A stretch of DNA of 8,481 bases from Flemingiibacterium sp045649205 (GCA_045649205.1 JAZRPJ010000051.1:1-8481), one strand, 5' to 3'; shown: positions 1 through 7,486, counted from the first letter of the stretch. Notes: a model not told the origin generated them from the letters alone. Program-made: numbers and translations.

Positions 1-480
1 CCACCACCATGTAATTTCAGTAGGCAGGGATTCGTACATGGAGTCGAGCACCACGGTTTTGCCTATATAGTCGCCGATCAGCTTTATGGGACCCTGGTAC
101 ATACCGTTAAAGAGGCGGAGAAGGATATTGCTGATAAAGGCGATATTAGCGCTCCATGCGGTGTTTATAAGTATTCCAAGTCCAACGAGGAGTGTAAGTA
201 CAATGTTCGGAACATTCGCCCCGAAGCCGAGGAGAAGTCCTTTTGTCGACATTTCCTTCATTCTTCCTCCGTCGACTTTTATTTTGTCTTTAGCGCCCAC
301 CTCCCAGCACAGGCAGTACTGGAGGAAAAGGTAAAGCCCGATCGAAAGGACGCTCGACCATAAAAGCAGAGTGGGATTTGCACGAGTGGCGATAGTCAAA
401 ACTGTTGCAAATACGGTGACACCGATTTGGTTTAAAAGTAATTTGACCATGTCAAATATGTGTTCTTTTATAAACTTCAT
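1..480 (-). CDS. Unidentified multi-pass membrane protein, C-terminus cut by window edge
   Basis: An open frame runs without a stop from ATG at 480 to the window edge, giving the first 160 residues. The protein begins MKFIKEHIFDMVKLLLNQIG. It has about four hydrophobic stretches, roughly residues 19-33, 36-57, 79-106 and 112-136, with a short charged loop (about 61-79, KDKIKVDGGRMKE) between the second and third. This pattern indicates an integral membrane protein without a cleavable signal peptide. A GGGGA ribosome-binding site lies 7 nt upstream of the ATG. The start is only 14 nt after the folD stop, so it is probably the next gene of the same operon. I do not recognise the family and see no catalytic motif; the hydrophobic layout alone cannot separate a transporter, a scaffold or a phage-like accessory protein. 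The existence of the gene is well supported by the unbroken frame, ribosome-binding site and spacing; its function is unknown. Confidence 0.8.
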   Translation of the reverse strand, partial: MKFIKEHIFDMVKLLLNQIGVTVFATVLTIATRANPTLLLWSSVLSIGLYLFLQYCLCWEVGAKDKIKVDGGRMKEMSTKGLLLGFGANVPNIVLTLLVGLGILINTAWSANIAFISNILLRLFNGMYQGPIKLIGDYIGKTVVLDSMYESLPTEITWWW

Positions 481-494
481 AGCTTTTTCCCCAA

Positions 495-1343
495 TTATTT
501 AAGTGCCTTTTTGGCCGCTGTAAGGGTATTCTTAAGTAACATTGTGATAGTCATGGGACCAACGCCACCGGGTACGGGGGTGATGTAGGATGCCTTTTCG
601 GAAACGGTGGCGAAATCTACGTCGCCGGTCAGCTTGCCGTCAGCCTTCCGGTTCATGCCAACGTCGATGACGACTGCACCCTCCTTGACCATATCGCCGG
701 TGATGAAGTCCGCCTTGCCGATTGCTACAACGAGAATATCAGCACGGCGTGTAACTTCCGCCAGATCCTTGGTACGGGAGTGGCAGACGGTAACGGTGCC
801 GTTTGCATGGAGAAGAAGCATTGCCTGGGGCTTTCCGACAATATTGCTTCGACCTACAACCACACATTCCTTTCCGGAAACCTCGATGCCGCTCTTTTCG
901 AGAAGCACCATAACGCCCGCAGGAGTGCAGGGGAGAAAGTCGTAATTACCGATCATGATTTTGCCCACGTTAAGCTCATGGAATGCGTCCACGTCCTTTT
1001 TGGGGTCAATGTTTGCGATGATCACTTCGTCGCTGATATGCTTCGGCAGGGGGAGCTGAACCAGGATTCCGTGAATTGAGTCGTCAGCGTTGAGCTTTGC
1101 CACGAGGGAAAGAAGCTCTTCTTCGGTGGTCGCTTCGGGAAGCTCATAAACCTCGGAGTGGAAGCCTACTTCCTCGCAGCCCTTTTTCTTGTTACGCACA
1201 TATACCTTGGATGCCGGGTCTTCACCTACGATTATTACTGCAAGTCCGGGAGTTACACCTTTATTTTTAAGCTCGGCACATTCCGCCGCGATTTCAGCGC
1301 GGACCTCTGCCGCGATCATTTTTCCGTCAATTATCTTTGCCAT
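495..1343 (-). CDS. folD: FolD: methylenetetrahydrofolate dehydrogenase / methenyltetrahydrofolate cyclohydrolase
   Basis: This cytoplasmic bifunctional enzyme oxidises 5,10-methylene-THF to 5,10-methenyl-THF with NAD(P)+ and hydrolyses that to 10-formyl-THF, supplying one-carbon units for purines and formyl-methionine. The 282-residue length is normal for bacterial FolD. Visible landmarks are Y48-x3-K52 (YVRNK, the catalytic Tyr/Lys pair), GILVQLPLP at 92-100, KDVDAFHELNVGK at about 116-128, the nucleotide-binding VVGRSNIVGKP at 162-172, and the family signature PGGVGPMTI at 258-266. The fourth-position residue after KDVD is Ala, where many homologues have Gly, a conservative change. The start is supported by AAGGAG at 1351-1356, 7 nt upstream. 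The gene overlaps the 3' end of lgt by 17 nt, and its ribosome-binding site lies inside lgt codons, which points to translational coupling. Confidence 0.98.
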   Translation of the reverse strand: MAKIIDGKMIAAEVRAEIAAECAELKNKGVTPGLAVIIVGEDPASKVYVRNKKKGCEEVGFHSEVYELPEATTEEELLSLVAKLNADDSIHGILVQLPLPKHISDEVIIANIDPKKDVDAFHELNVGKIMIGNYDFLPCTPAGVMVLLEKSGIEVSGKECVVVGRSNIVGKPQAMLLLHANGTVTVCHSRTKDLAEVTRRADILVVAIGKADFITGDMVKEGAVVIDVGMNRKADGKLTGDVDFATVSEKASYITPVPGGVGPMTITMLLKNTLTAAKKALK

Positions 1344-2361
1344 TTTCGTTCTCCTTAATTTCGTCTGCCGCGTCGGCAGGAATTTCTTCTTTTATTTCAA
1401 ATGTATTTTCGTTGTCCGAAGGTGCCGAACCCTCGGTGTAAACCGCTTCGTAAGCCTCGTTTTCCAGGGAATTGTACTTTGCCTTTTTAGTAAGGACGAT
1501 AAGAAGCACCGTGCCTGCAATCACGCAGACTGCCGCTACAAGCTGTGAAACTCTTATAGTCTGACCGAATACGGATTCTAAAAGATAGAGGCTGTCTGTG
1601 CGCAGACCTTCAATAAAGAAGCGTCCGAAACCGTACCAGACGGCATAGGTGAGTACCATCTGACCGTCAAATTTTTTCTTTTTGTACAGTGCCATGATTA
1701 AAATAAATCCGACTATGTTCCAAAGGCACTCATAGAGGAATGTGGGGTGAACGCCAAGGCTTCCGCTTAACATCTCGCCGTATTGGGTGGAGTCGATCAT
1801 CCCCTCGGATACAAGCTTTATGGCAATATCCGGTGAGCACATGCGCCAGGGAAGGGCTGTCGCCGAGCCGTAGGCTTCCACGTTGAAGAAGTTGCCCCAG
1901 CGTCCGATGGCTTGACCGATTATAAGTCCGGGCGCGGCGGCATCGAGAAGCTTTGTGGTCTTTATCTTCGTGATCTTCGAGAACACAAATATAGTCAGCG
2001 CACCGGCGATAACTCCGCCGTAAATGGCGAGTCCGCCGTTCCAGATGGAGATAACATCCAGGAAGGATTTGAACTCCGAGGGCTTGCTTACAACATAGTA
2101 TAATCTCGCACCGAGAATAGCGAAGACGATAAGGAAGATAGCAAGATCGAAAACGGAATCCGATTTGATTCCTTCATGTTTTGCTTTGGCATGGGAAATG
2201 GTAAAGCCGACGATCATGGCGATGGCGATAATGATGCCATACCACATAATGGGATGCCCGTCTTTTCCGATGGGCAGGCGGAAGGCTACGGAGTTGATGT
2301 CAAATTCTCCGATCCCAAGTCCCGGAAAGGAAACCGTATTTGTAAGAAAGGCACTTAACAT
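1327..2361 (-). CDS. lgt: Lgt: phosphatidylglycerol-prolipoprotein diacylglyceryl transferase
   Basis: Lgt is an integral membrane enzyme that transfers diacylglycerol from phosphatidylglycerol to the lipobox cysteine of prolipoproteins, the first step of lipoprotein maturation. The sequence has the family signature GRWGNFFNVEAYG at residues 153-165, containing the Arg, Asn and Glu positions conserved in the family. It also has HPIMWYG (36-42), NGGLAIYGGVIAG (108-120), HPTFLYE (205-211) and GRFFIEGLRTDSLYL (246-260). Around seven hydrophobic segments are present. The last about 50 residues (from about 295) form an acidic, polar tail rich in Glu, Asp and Asn that lies beyond the final membrane segment and is not part of the catalytic core. 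The ATG directly follows the stop codon of the upstream M16 gene (TAA-ATG) and is served by AAAGGAGG at 2370-2377, inside the end of that gene. Confidence 0.98.
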   Translation of the reverse strand: MLSAFLTNTVSFPGLGIGEFDINSVAFRLPIGKDGHPIMWYGIIIAIAMIVGFTISHAKAKHEGIKSDSVFDLAIFLIVFAILGARLYYVVSKPSEFKSFLDVISIWNGGLAIYGGVIAGALTIFVFSKITKIKTTKLLDAAAPGLIIGQAIGRWGNFFNVEAYGSATALPWRMCSPDIAIKLVSEGMIDSTQYGEMLSGSLGVHPTFLYECLWNIVGFILIMALYKKKKFDGQMVLTYAVWYGFGRFFIEGLRTDSLYLLESVFGQTIRVSQLVAAVCVIAGTVLLIVLTKKAKYNSLENEAYEAVYTEGSAPSDNENTFEIKEEIPADAADEIKENENGKDN

Positions 2362-3660
2362 TTATTTATCCTCCTTTGAAAGGGGATTCACAACAGCGAG
2401 AGTGTAAAATTCGCTGCGGAAGGCTGCCTTCAGAAGCTCACTTGCTTCCTCGTAGGTGATCTTCGATGTGATGTCAACATAATCAAGAAGATCGCAGTCG
2501 TCGATTTTGAAGGCGAGGAAGTTGTTGGCGATCTCATCGGTGCTGTCGAACCATTTTACCATGTTGGCGTAACGTGCACGCTTTGCACGCTCAAAATCTT
2601 CTCTTGACATGCCGTTCTTCTTGGTATTCTCCACACATTCGGTGAAGCGCGCAAATACCTCGTCGGGGTTACTGCTTTCTCCCATGAGAAGATTGTATGC
2701 GTAGGTTTTCGTTACGGTATAGCCCATGTCGAACTGGCTTGAGAGAAGTCCTTCTTCGTACAGCTTGTTGTAAAAGTCGCCGGATCTTCCGAAAAGAACA
2801 TCGTTGATAATATCCATAGCTGCCGATTTTCTCATTCTTTCATCCGGGTCAGCGGAAATAATGGTATCCTTGATGCCGATGCCGAAGAGGGGCTTTGCAA
2901 CCGCCATGCTTACCTCACCGCGAGGAATATTGACCTCGGGCTTTTCGTCCTGTGTGTCGCGGATTATGGTGACGGGGGCTTCGTCCTTAAGAATTTTATC
3001 GCAAACCGCGTTTACCTTCTCCGCATCCACCTCGCCGCAGACAATGAGCATCATATTTGAAAGATTGTAGAATACGCGGCAGCATTCATAGAGGATATCG
3101 GCGGTGATTTCGGAAATGGACTCTACCGTGCCGGCGACGTTTATGCGTACATTGTTCTTCTCGTAGAGATTTTCGAGAACCATGTGATAAAGACGGCTGA
3201 AGGGATTGTCGTCGTACATCCGTATTTCCTGGGCGATGATGCCTTGTTCCTTCGCTACCGTTTCGGGAGTGAAATATGGGGACTTTACAAAATCGAGAAG
3301 AACCTCGAGAGATTCATAAAAATTGGCGGTGGCAGAGAAAAGATAGGCTGTCATGTTGTTTCCGGTATAAGCATTGGCGCTGGCACCGTACTTTGCATAT
3401 CTTGTGAAGGTGTCCTCGCCGTTTTCGTTTTCGAAGAGTTTGTGCTCAAGGAAATGGGCGATACCGTCGGGAACGACTGTGAAATCCTCGTCCCCCTCAA
3501 GCTTGAATTTGTTGTCTACCGCACCGTACTTTGTAGCGAAGAGCGCGTAGGATGTTGAGAGCTTTTTGGGGAAAACGTACACGTCAAGCCCACTCTTATG
3601 CTTGAATGTGTAGTATTCTTCGCGAAGAAAGTCATTTCTTTTTGTAGTAAGATTAAGCAT
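2362..3660 (-). CDS. ymfH: M16-family zinc peptidase, YmfH-like (catalytic partner)
   Basis: This 432-residue protein is a single-chain M16 (insulinase/pitrilysin-fold) peptidase. The inverted zinc motif HFLEH is at residues 69-73 (His69, Glu72, His73), and the downstream EQGIIAQE segment gives Glu138 and Glu145, with Glu145 the expected third ligand. This member should therefore be catalytically competent. The C-terminal half has the usual second M16 domain, including FGRSGDFYNKLYEEGL. By pairing with a non-catalytic M16 neighbour it matches the YmfF/YmfH pair of Bacillus subtilis (also spelled YfmF/YfmH in databases). That pair is reported to be associated with 5-aminopentanol modification of elongation factor EF-P; its substrate here is unknown. 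I chose the ATG at 3660 because AAAGGAGG lies 8 nt upstream. The frame could open 16 codons earlier at 3708, but that would overlap ymfF further and has no comparable ribosome-binding site. The gene overlaps the end of ymfF by 8 nt. Confidence 0.93.
   Translation of the reverse strand: MLNLTTKRNDFLREEYYTFKHKSGLDVYVFPKKLSTSYALFATKYGAVDNKFKLEGDEDFTVVPDGIAHFLEHKLFENENGEDTFTRYAKYGASANAYTGNNMTAYLFSATANFYESLEVLLDFVKSPYFTPETVAKEQGIIAQEIRMYDDNPFSRLYHMVLENLYEKNNVRINVAGTVESISEITADILYECCRVFYNLSNMMLIVCGEVDAEKVNAVCDKILKDEAPVTIIRDTQDEKPEVNIPRGEVSMAVAKPLFGIGIKDTIISADPDERMRKSAAMDIINDVLFGRSGDFYNKLYEEGLLSSQFDMGYTVTKTYAYNLLMGESSNPDEVFARFTECVENTKKNGMSREDFERAKRARYANMVKWFDSTDEIANNFLAFKIDDCDLLDYVDITSKITYEEASELLKAAFRSEFYTLAVVNPLSKEDK
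2370..2377 (-). promoter_or_regulatory. Ribosome-binding site of lgt inside ymfH
   Basis: AAAGGAGG lies 8 nt before the lgt ATG and inside the final codons of ymfH, whose TAA immediately precedes that ATG. Terminating ribosomes would be placed directly at the lgt start. Confidence 0.85.
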
Positions 3661-4942
3661 TTGCGTTTCCTCCTTTGAGTGTGCCGTTAAGGAAGTACAC
3701 CGTGTCAAGAGTTGCTTTGTTTGCCGCGGCTACAGCATCGCCGAGGCTCACGCCCTCAAGACCTTTTACAACCTCATCCGGGTCACTGACAACTCCCGAA
3801 AGAAGTCTGCCGAGGTACCATATTTCAAGAGCTCTTGCCGAATCGGTAAGCTCACGGTAGCTGTTTATAATGCTGAGCTTGGCGTTTGAAAATTCCTCAT
3901 CGGTAACATCGCCTCTCTTTATTGCCTCAAACTGATCGAGAATTGCCTTTTCGGCGATTTCGCGGTTGGATACTTCGATGCCGCTTGAAACGATCACAAG
4001 CCCCTTTATTGCATCGGGGGAGCTTGAACAGTAGTAGCAAAGGCTCATTTTTTCTCTAACGTTCATGAAAAGCTTCGAGGTCACATCGCCGCCGAAGATC
4101 TCATTAAAGAGCATGAAGCCGTAATAGTCGCTGTCTGTGAGTGTGATCCCGGAACGGAAGCCGAGGACGAGCTTGCCCTGATTAACTGCCATATCCTCAT
4201 TAACATAGGCTGCCTTTTCGCAGGTGCGTATGATCTCGGTTTCGGGGAGAGAGATGGGAGTGCGGTCAATATTTTCGAAAAGCCTCGCAAAACGCTCCGA
4301 AAGCGAATCTATGTCGCAGTTTCCTACGAAGAAAATTTCTACGGGATAATTTGAAAGCATATATTTGTACTGCTCGTATACGGATCTCGCAGTGCAGGCG
4401 GCAACCGACTCTGCCCTTCCGGTTTCGAGAACACCGAAGGCTTCGTTTTTGCACATTTCCTCAATGCACCGGCTACGGGCATAGATAGCCTTGTTGTTGA
4501 CTTTTGCATTGATCTCGTCGATGAGATTGTTCTTTTCGCTTTCGGTATACCCTTCGCTGAAGGCGCCATTTTCGGTTATGGGGTTTAAGATCAGTTCCTC
4601 CAAAAATTCCGCAACCATATCGGGAAGATTTTCGCCGTTCATGGTGTAGGAAGAATCGATCATGCTGGCGCACAGACCGAAGATCTGCTTTTCACCGCGC
4701 TTTATATTCCGCGCGGAAAGTGAGGTGGCATAAAGGTAGTCGAGAGCTTTGCTGATCTCTGCCATGTTCGGATATTTTTTCGAGCCGCGCAGGAGTATCT
4801 GTGGGATCAGTGCGTTTGCCGCCGCTGTCTTATCTGAAAGAGGTGCGATGAAGTTGACGGACAGAAAACCGGTTTTGAATTTATCGGTTTCAAGATAACG
4901 CAGTGTCACGCCTCGGGCGATTTGTTTTGCTATTAATGCCAT
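3653..4942 (-). CDS. ymfF: M16-family protein, YmfF-like, lacking the zinc motif (non-catalytic partner)
   Basis: This 429-residue protein has the two-domain M16 layout. Where the catalytic HxxEH motif should be, around residues 42-50, it reads NALIPQILLRG, so it cannot bind zinc in the usual way. The second-domain segment NVREKMSLCYY (294-304) keeps the Arg and Tyr typical of M16 non-catalytic subunits that help close the active chamber or grip substrate. With the catalytic partner encoded immediately downstream, it probably forms a heterodimer resembling other active/inactive M16 pairs. The arrangement matches Bacillus subtilis ymfF-ymfH. It appears to be the first gene of the operon, following a promoter candidate at 4998-5026. 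Its ribosome-binding site is weak: GGG lies 8 nt before the ATG, and the purine-rich AAGAAAGG ends 14 nt before it. No alternative ATG nearby keeps the conserved N-terminus (GVTLRYLETDKFKT), so this start is retained. The assignment to M16 is firm; the exact YmfF equivalence is inferred. Confidence 0.9.
   Translation of the reverse strand: MALIAKQIARGVTLRYLETDKFKTGFLSVNFIAPLSDKTAAANALIPQILLRGSKKYPNMAEISKALDYLYATSLSARNIKRGEKQIFGLCASMIDSSYTMNGENLPDMVAEFLEELILNPITENGAFSEGYTESEKNNLIDEINAKVNNKAIYARSRCIEEMCKNEAFGVLETGRAESVAACTARSVYEQYKYMLSNYPVEIFFVGNCDIDSLSERFARLFENIDRTPISLPETEIIRTCEKAAYVNEDMAVNQGKLVLGFRSGITLTDSDYYGFMLFNEIFGGDVTSKLFMNVREKMSLCYYCSSSPDAIKGLVIVSSGIEVSNREIAEKAILDQFEAIKRGDVTDEEFSNAKLSIINSYRELTDSARALEIWYLGRLLSGVVSDPDEVVKGLEGVSLGDAVAAANKATLDTVYFLNGTLKGGNANA
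3669..3676 (-). promoter_or_regulatory. Ribosome-binding site that fixes the ymfH start
   Basis: AAAGGAGG on the minus strand lies 8 nt upstream of the ATG at 3660 and is encoded within the last codons of ymfF. It decides in favour of the 3660 start over the in-frame ATG at 3708. The same AAAGGAGG with 8-nt spacing (2370-2377) serves lgt. Confidence 0.85.
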
Positions 4943-4997
4943 AGTTTGAACCCAAGCCTTTCTTTACTTGATTTCGGGAATGTTTACATATATTATA

Positions 4998-5026
4998 ATT
5001 GTACACCATATATCCGTTTAATGCAA
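4998..5026 (-). promoter_or_regulatory. Sigma-A-type promoter candidate for the ymfF-ymfH-lgt-folD operon
   Basis: On the minus strand, TTGCAT (5021-5026) and TACAAT (4998-5003) are separated by exactly 17 nt. The -10 box matches the consensus at five of six positions and the -35 box at three of six. A second TATAAT follows directly, but it has no suitable -35 element at normal spacing. The predicted transcript would start near 4991, leaving a leader of about 48 nt before ymfF. The gap back to comEC (4943-5067) is AT-rich and shows no convincing stem-plus-T-run terminator, so read-through from comEC is also possible. Confidence 0.5.
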
Positions 5027-5067
5027 TAAATATACTGTAAATTTTCAAAAATGTTACTTTGATTACA

Positions 5068-7362
5068 TTATTTGAATACTATATCTAACCGATTTCCGAT
5101 ATTTATGGGAACATCACCTTCAGAGAGATTGTCTGCAATATCTTCTCCGGCGGTAAATATGTATTTTACACTTTCCGGGAGAATACTGCTGTCAAATCCC
5201 TTGAAAACCGGTCCGTTTACGCCGAAAATAAAGTGCTCGCTTTCCGAAGCCCAGAGCCGTATGTACTCACTCTCCCAAGAAGACATCCCAATATATGCAA
5301 GAGAATCGTTCCCGACTGTGAATTTTACGGCAGACAGCGGTCGGTCCGAACGTGAAATTTTTACGGCTTTCGGAAGGGATACGGTTATATCTCCCAGTGT
5401 GAAGGAAACTCCCTTGTTGCGGTTGTAAATAATTATCTCGGAGCCGTATTCTTCGGCTGTGGCAGACAATTCTGTGATGAGGTGACCGATGGGATTGACC
5501 TCGGAAGATGGAATAAAGATTTTCTGCACCTTTCGCCTTGATACAAGGGCTTTTACCGCGGGAATATGCCGGGAGGTGAGTTTCGTTAAAAGAAGTGTAT
5601 CAACCGAGGTGGAGTAACCGTCTGCGAGAATATCCATAGCGTGGTACATTGCGGAGGATGACCCGTTTGTGCAGTCAATAATTATGGATTTGCCGCCGGA
5701 GAATACCCCGAATATGTCATTTGACTTAACGGCTGCATAGCTGACGGCCGGTGTGTGAATCCTCAATGCTTCGTAAATTTCCGCACCGGTGACTATCAGC
5801 GCTACCGCCAAAGTGTAAGGAATGATAGCCTTATGCCAGCCACGCACATTCTTTATCATCATAACAGCGATTGCTATGACAAATCCGATGATTATAATAG
5901 GAACAAAGGGATAGCGAAGTGAGATAAGAGGGGAGAAATATGCGAGAATTTCGGCGATCTTCGCTGACAGATGGCAGAGTACTGCGATTACCGCGGCGAA
6001 GGGTTTGCAGATAATCTCCAAATCAATAACACAAAAGGCAAGATAGGGTAAGAGCAAGGTCAGCAGCAGATTAAGTATAGGTGATAAGATCAGGGTTGCA
6101 GGAATGGTGAAAAGTGACATTTCTCCGAAATAGAGCCACTGCAGGGGAATGACGAATATTGATGCGCCAAAGGATGCAAATACGGATGAGAAGAATTTGC
6201 GCTTGCGGTAAAGGAACATTCCGAGCTTTTGATGCTTTTCGAGAAAGATGTGAAAGCGCTCGTGAATCGGGACTTCAGTAAGAAGCAGTACACCAAGAGT
6301 TGCGAAAAAGGAGAGCTGTAATCCGTAGTCGTAAATGGCAGGAGGGTTAAACAAAACTATCAGAAAGAGGGCAATAAACAGAGATGTTATTCCGTCGCTG
6401 TCCTTCTTGAAAAGGTACATGAGATTGGCAATGAGGAGCATCAGTACAGCTCTCACCACAGACAGCAGAAAGCCCGTGACGGCGGTGTACAGAATCATGA
6501 AAATACAGACCGCAGCACGCCTTACGGGAGCTTTTATCTTAAAACGGAGCATCAGCTTTTCAAGAAGTCCGCCGATGATGACTATATGCATGCCGCTCAG
6601 CGCAAGAATATGGAGTGTGCCGGTATAAGTAAAGTCACGGTAGACTCTGCCAAGTGAATTTCTCTCACCGAGAAGCAGCGCGGTTGAAAGGGCGGCAGAG
6701 TCACGGTCAAGGTGGACAGCGATTTTTGCGGTTATACTGTCACGCAGCTTTGCGAGAATAAGAAAAACGCTGTTCTTTTTGCCTATTAAATTCACATCGC
6801 CGTCCATTATGCAGGTGAAGACACACCCCTTTTCCAAAAGGCTGGCACGGGACACATCTCTGTACCCGTAAAAATCTTCAAGCGGACAGAATTCACCGTC
6901 AAAACTAATACGGTCGCCCGGTGACATACCCGGGGCGTTTTCTGTATAGACAAATCCCGTAGCAGAAACGGATATGCCGTCGATTTCATATAACTTTATC
7001 TTGTAGACGTTGCTGAAAGAGGTTTCATTTTCGACGGATATTATTTCCGCGGACAGTCTACCTGCTTCAGCGTTGTCGCCGAGGGCGCGGTAGTAATTTT
7101 CGTAGCGGTCATAGTAGGCGTGAGTAATCAGGAGGGCGATGAGGAGCACCACGCTCAAGGCACTAAAGAAAAGCGTCGAAGGAATACCGCATATGCGGAA
7201 ATCTTTTCTCCGACGCAAGAGTATTAGCGATAAAAATGTCAAAAGAATAATTGCGCCGCCAAGAGTCAGTCTGACCCATCCGTCTGCAAAGGCTCCCATG
7301 AGGTATATCAGCATACTAAGGGTTATAATCAAAGCGAAAGGTCTGCGGCGGTAGAAATTCAT
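5068..7362 (-). CDS. comEC: ComEC/Rec2-family DNA-uptake channel protein with degenerate C-terminal domain
   Basis: ComEC forms the membrane channel that carries single-stranded DNA into the cytoplasm during natural transformation. This 764-residue version has the normal full-length layout: N-terminal membrane segments (about 10-30, 34-50 and 60-82), an extracellular OB-fold-like region (about 95-190), the polytopic Competence domain (about 205-505), and a C-terminal metallo-beta-lactamase-like domain (about 540-764). Core family motifs are TGTLHILALSGMH (247-259), SVVRAVLML (301-309), and NPPAIYDYGLQLSF (339-352). In the C-terminal domain the usual THxDxDH reads TKLTSRH (593-599), keeping only one His; the usual GD is GM (692-693); and the usual GHHGS reads GVNGP (714-718). 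This domain is therefore unlikely to be a metal-dependent nuclease. I prefer the ATG at 7362 because AAAGGTG lies 7 nt upstream; an ATG six codons earlier at 7380 is possible but weakly served. No other competence genes are in the window. Confidence 0.93.
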   Translation of the reverse strand: MNFYRRRPFALIITLSMLIYLMGAFADGWVRLTLGGAIILLTFLSLILLRRRKDFRICGIPSTLFFSALSVVLLIALLITHAYYDRYENYYRALGDNAEAGRLSAEIISVENETSFSNVYKIKLYEIDGISVSATGFVYTENAPGMSPGDRISFDGEFCPLEDFYGYRDVSRASLLEKGCVFTCIMDGDVNLIGKKNSVFLILAKLRDSITAKIAVHLDRDSAALSTALLLGERNSLGRVYRDFTYTGTLHILALSGMHIVIIGGLLEKLMLRFKIKAPVRRAAVCIFMILYTAVTGFLLSVVRAVLMLLIANLMYLFKKDSDGITSLFIALFLIVLFNPPAIYDYGLQLSFFATLGVLLLTEVPIHERFHIFLEKHQKLGMFLYRKRKFFSSVFASFGASIFVIPLQWLYFGEMSLFTIPATLILSPILNLLLTLLLPYLAFCVIDLEIICKPFAAVIAVLCHLSAKIAEILAYFSPLISLRYPFVPIIIIGFVIAIAVMMIKNVRGWHKAIIPYTLAVALIVTGAEIYEALRIHTPAVSYAAVKSNDIFGVFSGGKSIIIDCTNGSSSAMYHAMDILADGYSTSVDTLLLTKLTSRHIPAVKALVSRRKVQKIFIPSSEVNPIGHLITELSATAEEYGSEIIIYNRNKGVSFTLGDITVSLPKAVKISRSDRPLSAVKFTVGNDSLAYIGMSSWESEYIRLWASESEHFIFGVNGPVFKGFDSSILPESVKYIFTAGEDIADNLSEGDVPINIGNRLDIVFK

Positions 7363-7369
7363 AACACGA

Positions 7370-7376
7370 CACCTTT
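7370..7376 (-). promoter_or_regulatory. Ribosome-binding site supporting the comEC start at 7362
   Basis: AAAGGTG is 7 nt before the ATG at 7362. The alternative ATG at 7380 has only GGGA about 9 nt upstream. The site overlaps the first codons of the longer alternative frame, so only one of the two starts is likely to dominate. Confidence 0.6.
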
Positions 7377-7409
7377 CCATAGCTTTTATCCCAACATTGT
7401 TACAAGATT

Positions 7410-7438
7410 ATTGTATCAAAAATTGCCATAATTGTCAA
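7410..7438 (-). promoter_or_regulatory. Near-consensus sigma-A promoter of comEC
   Basis: On the minus strand a perfect TTGACA (7433-7438) is followed after exactly 17 nt by TACAAT (7410-7415), five of six matches to the -10 consensus. Transcription would begin near 7403, giving a leader of about 40 nt to the preferred comEC start. This is the best promoter match in the window. I see no operator-like dyad overlapping it. Confidence 0.75.
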
Positions 7439-7486
7439 GATGCGCAAAGGGGAATGACCTGAAAATTCCAAATTAATGAGATTAAT

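Noticed and set aside
607..945. Plus-strand open frames of 60-124 codons across folD, lgt, ymfH and comEC (for example 607-945, 1189-1548, 3184-3558, 5072-5428, 6335-6628)
   Set aside because: They lie antisense to genes with clear family motifs, have low-complexity Ser/Arg/Pro-rich translations and no supporting ribosome-binding sites.
3661..3708. Longer ymfH starting at 3708
   Set aside because: The extra 16 residues (MTRCTSLTAHSKEETQ) look like a frame-shifted read of the ymfF 3' end, and the ribosome-binding site points to 3660.
4953..4970. Small hairpin CAAG/CTTG in the ymfF leader as a regulatory RNA element
   Set aside because: A 4-bp stem with a 10-nt loop is too weak, and nothing resembles a known riboswitch.
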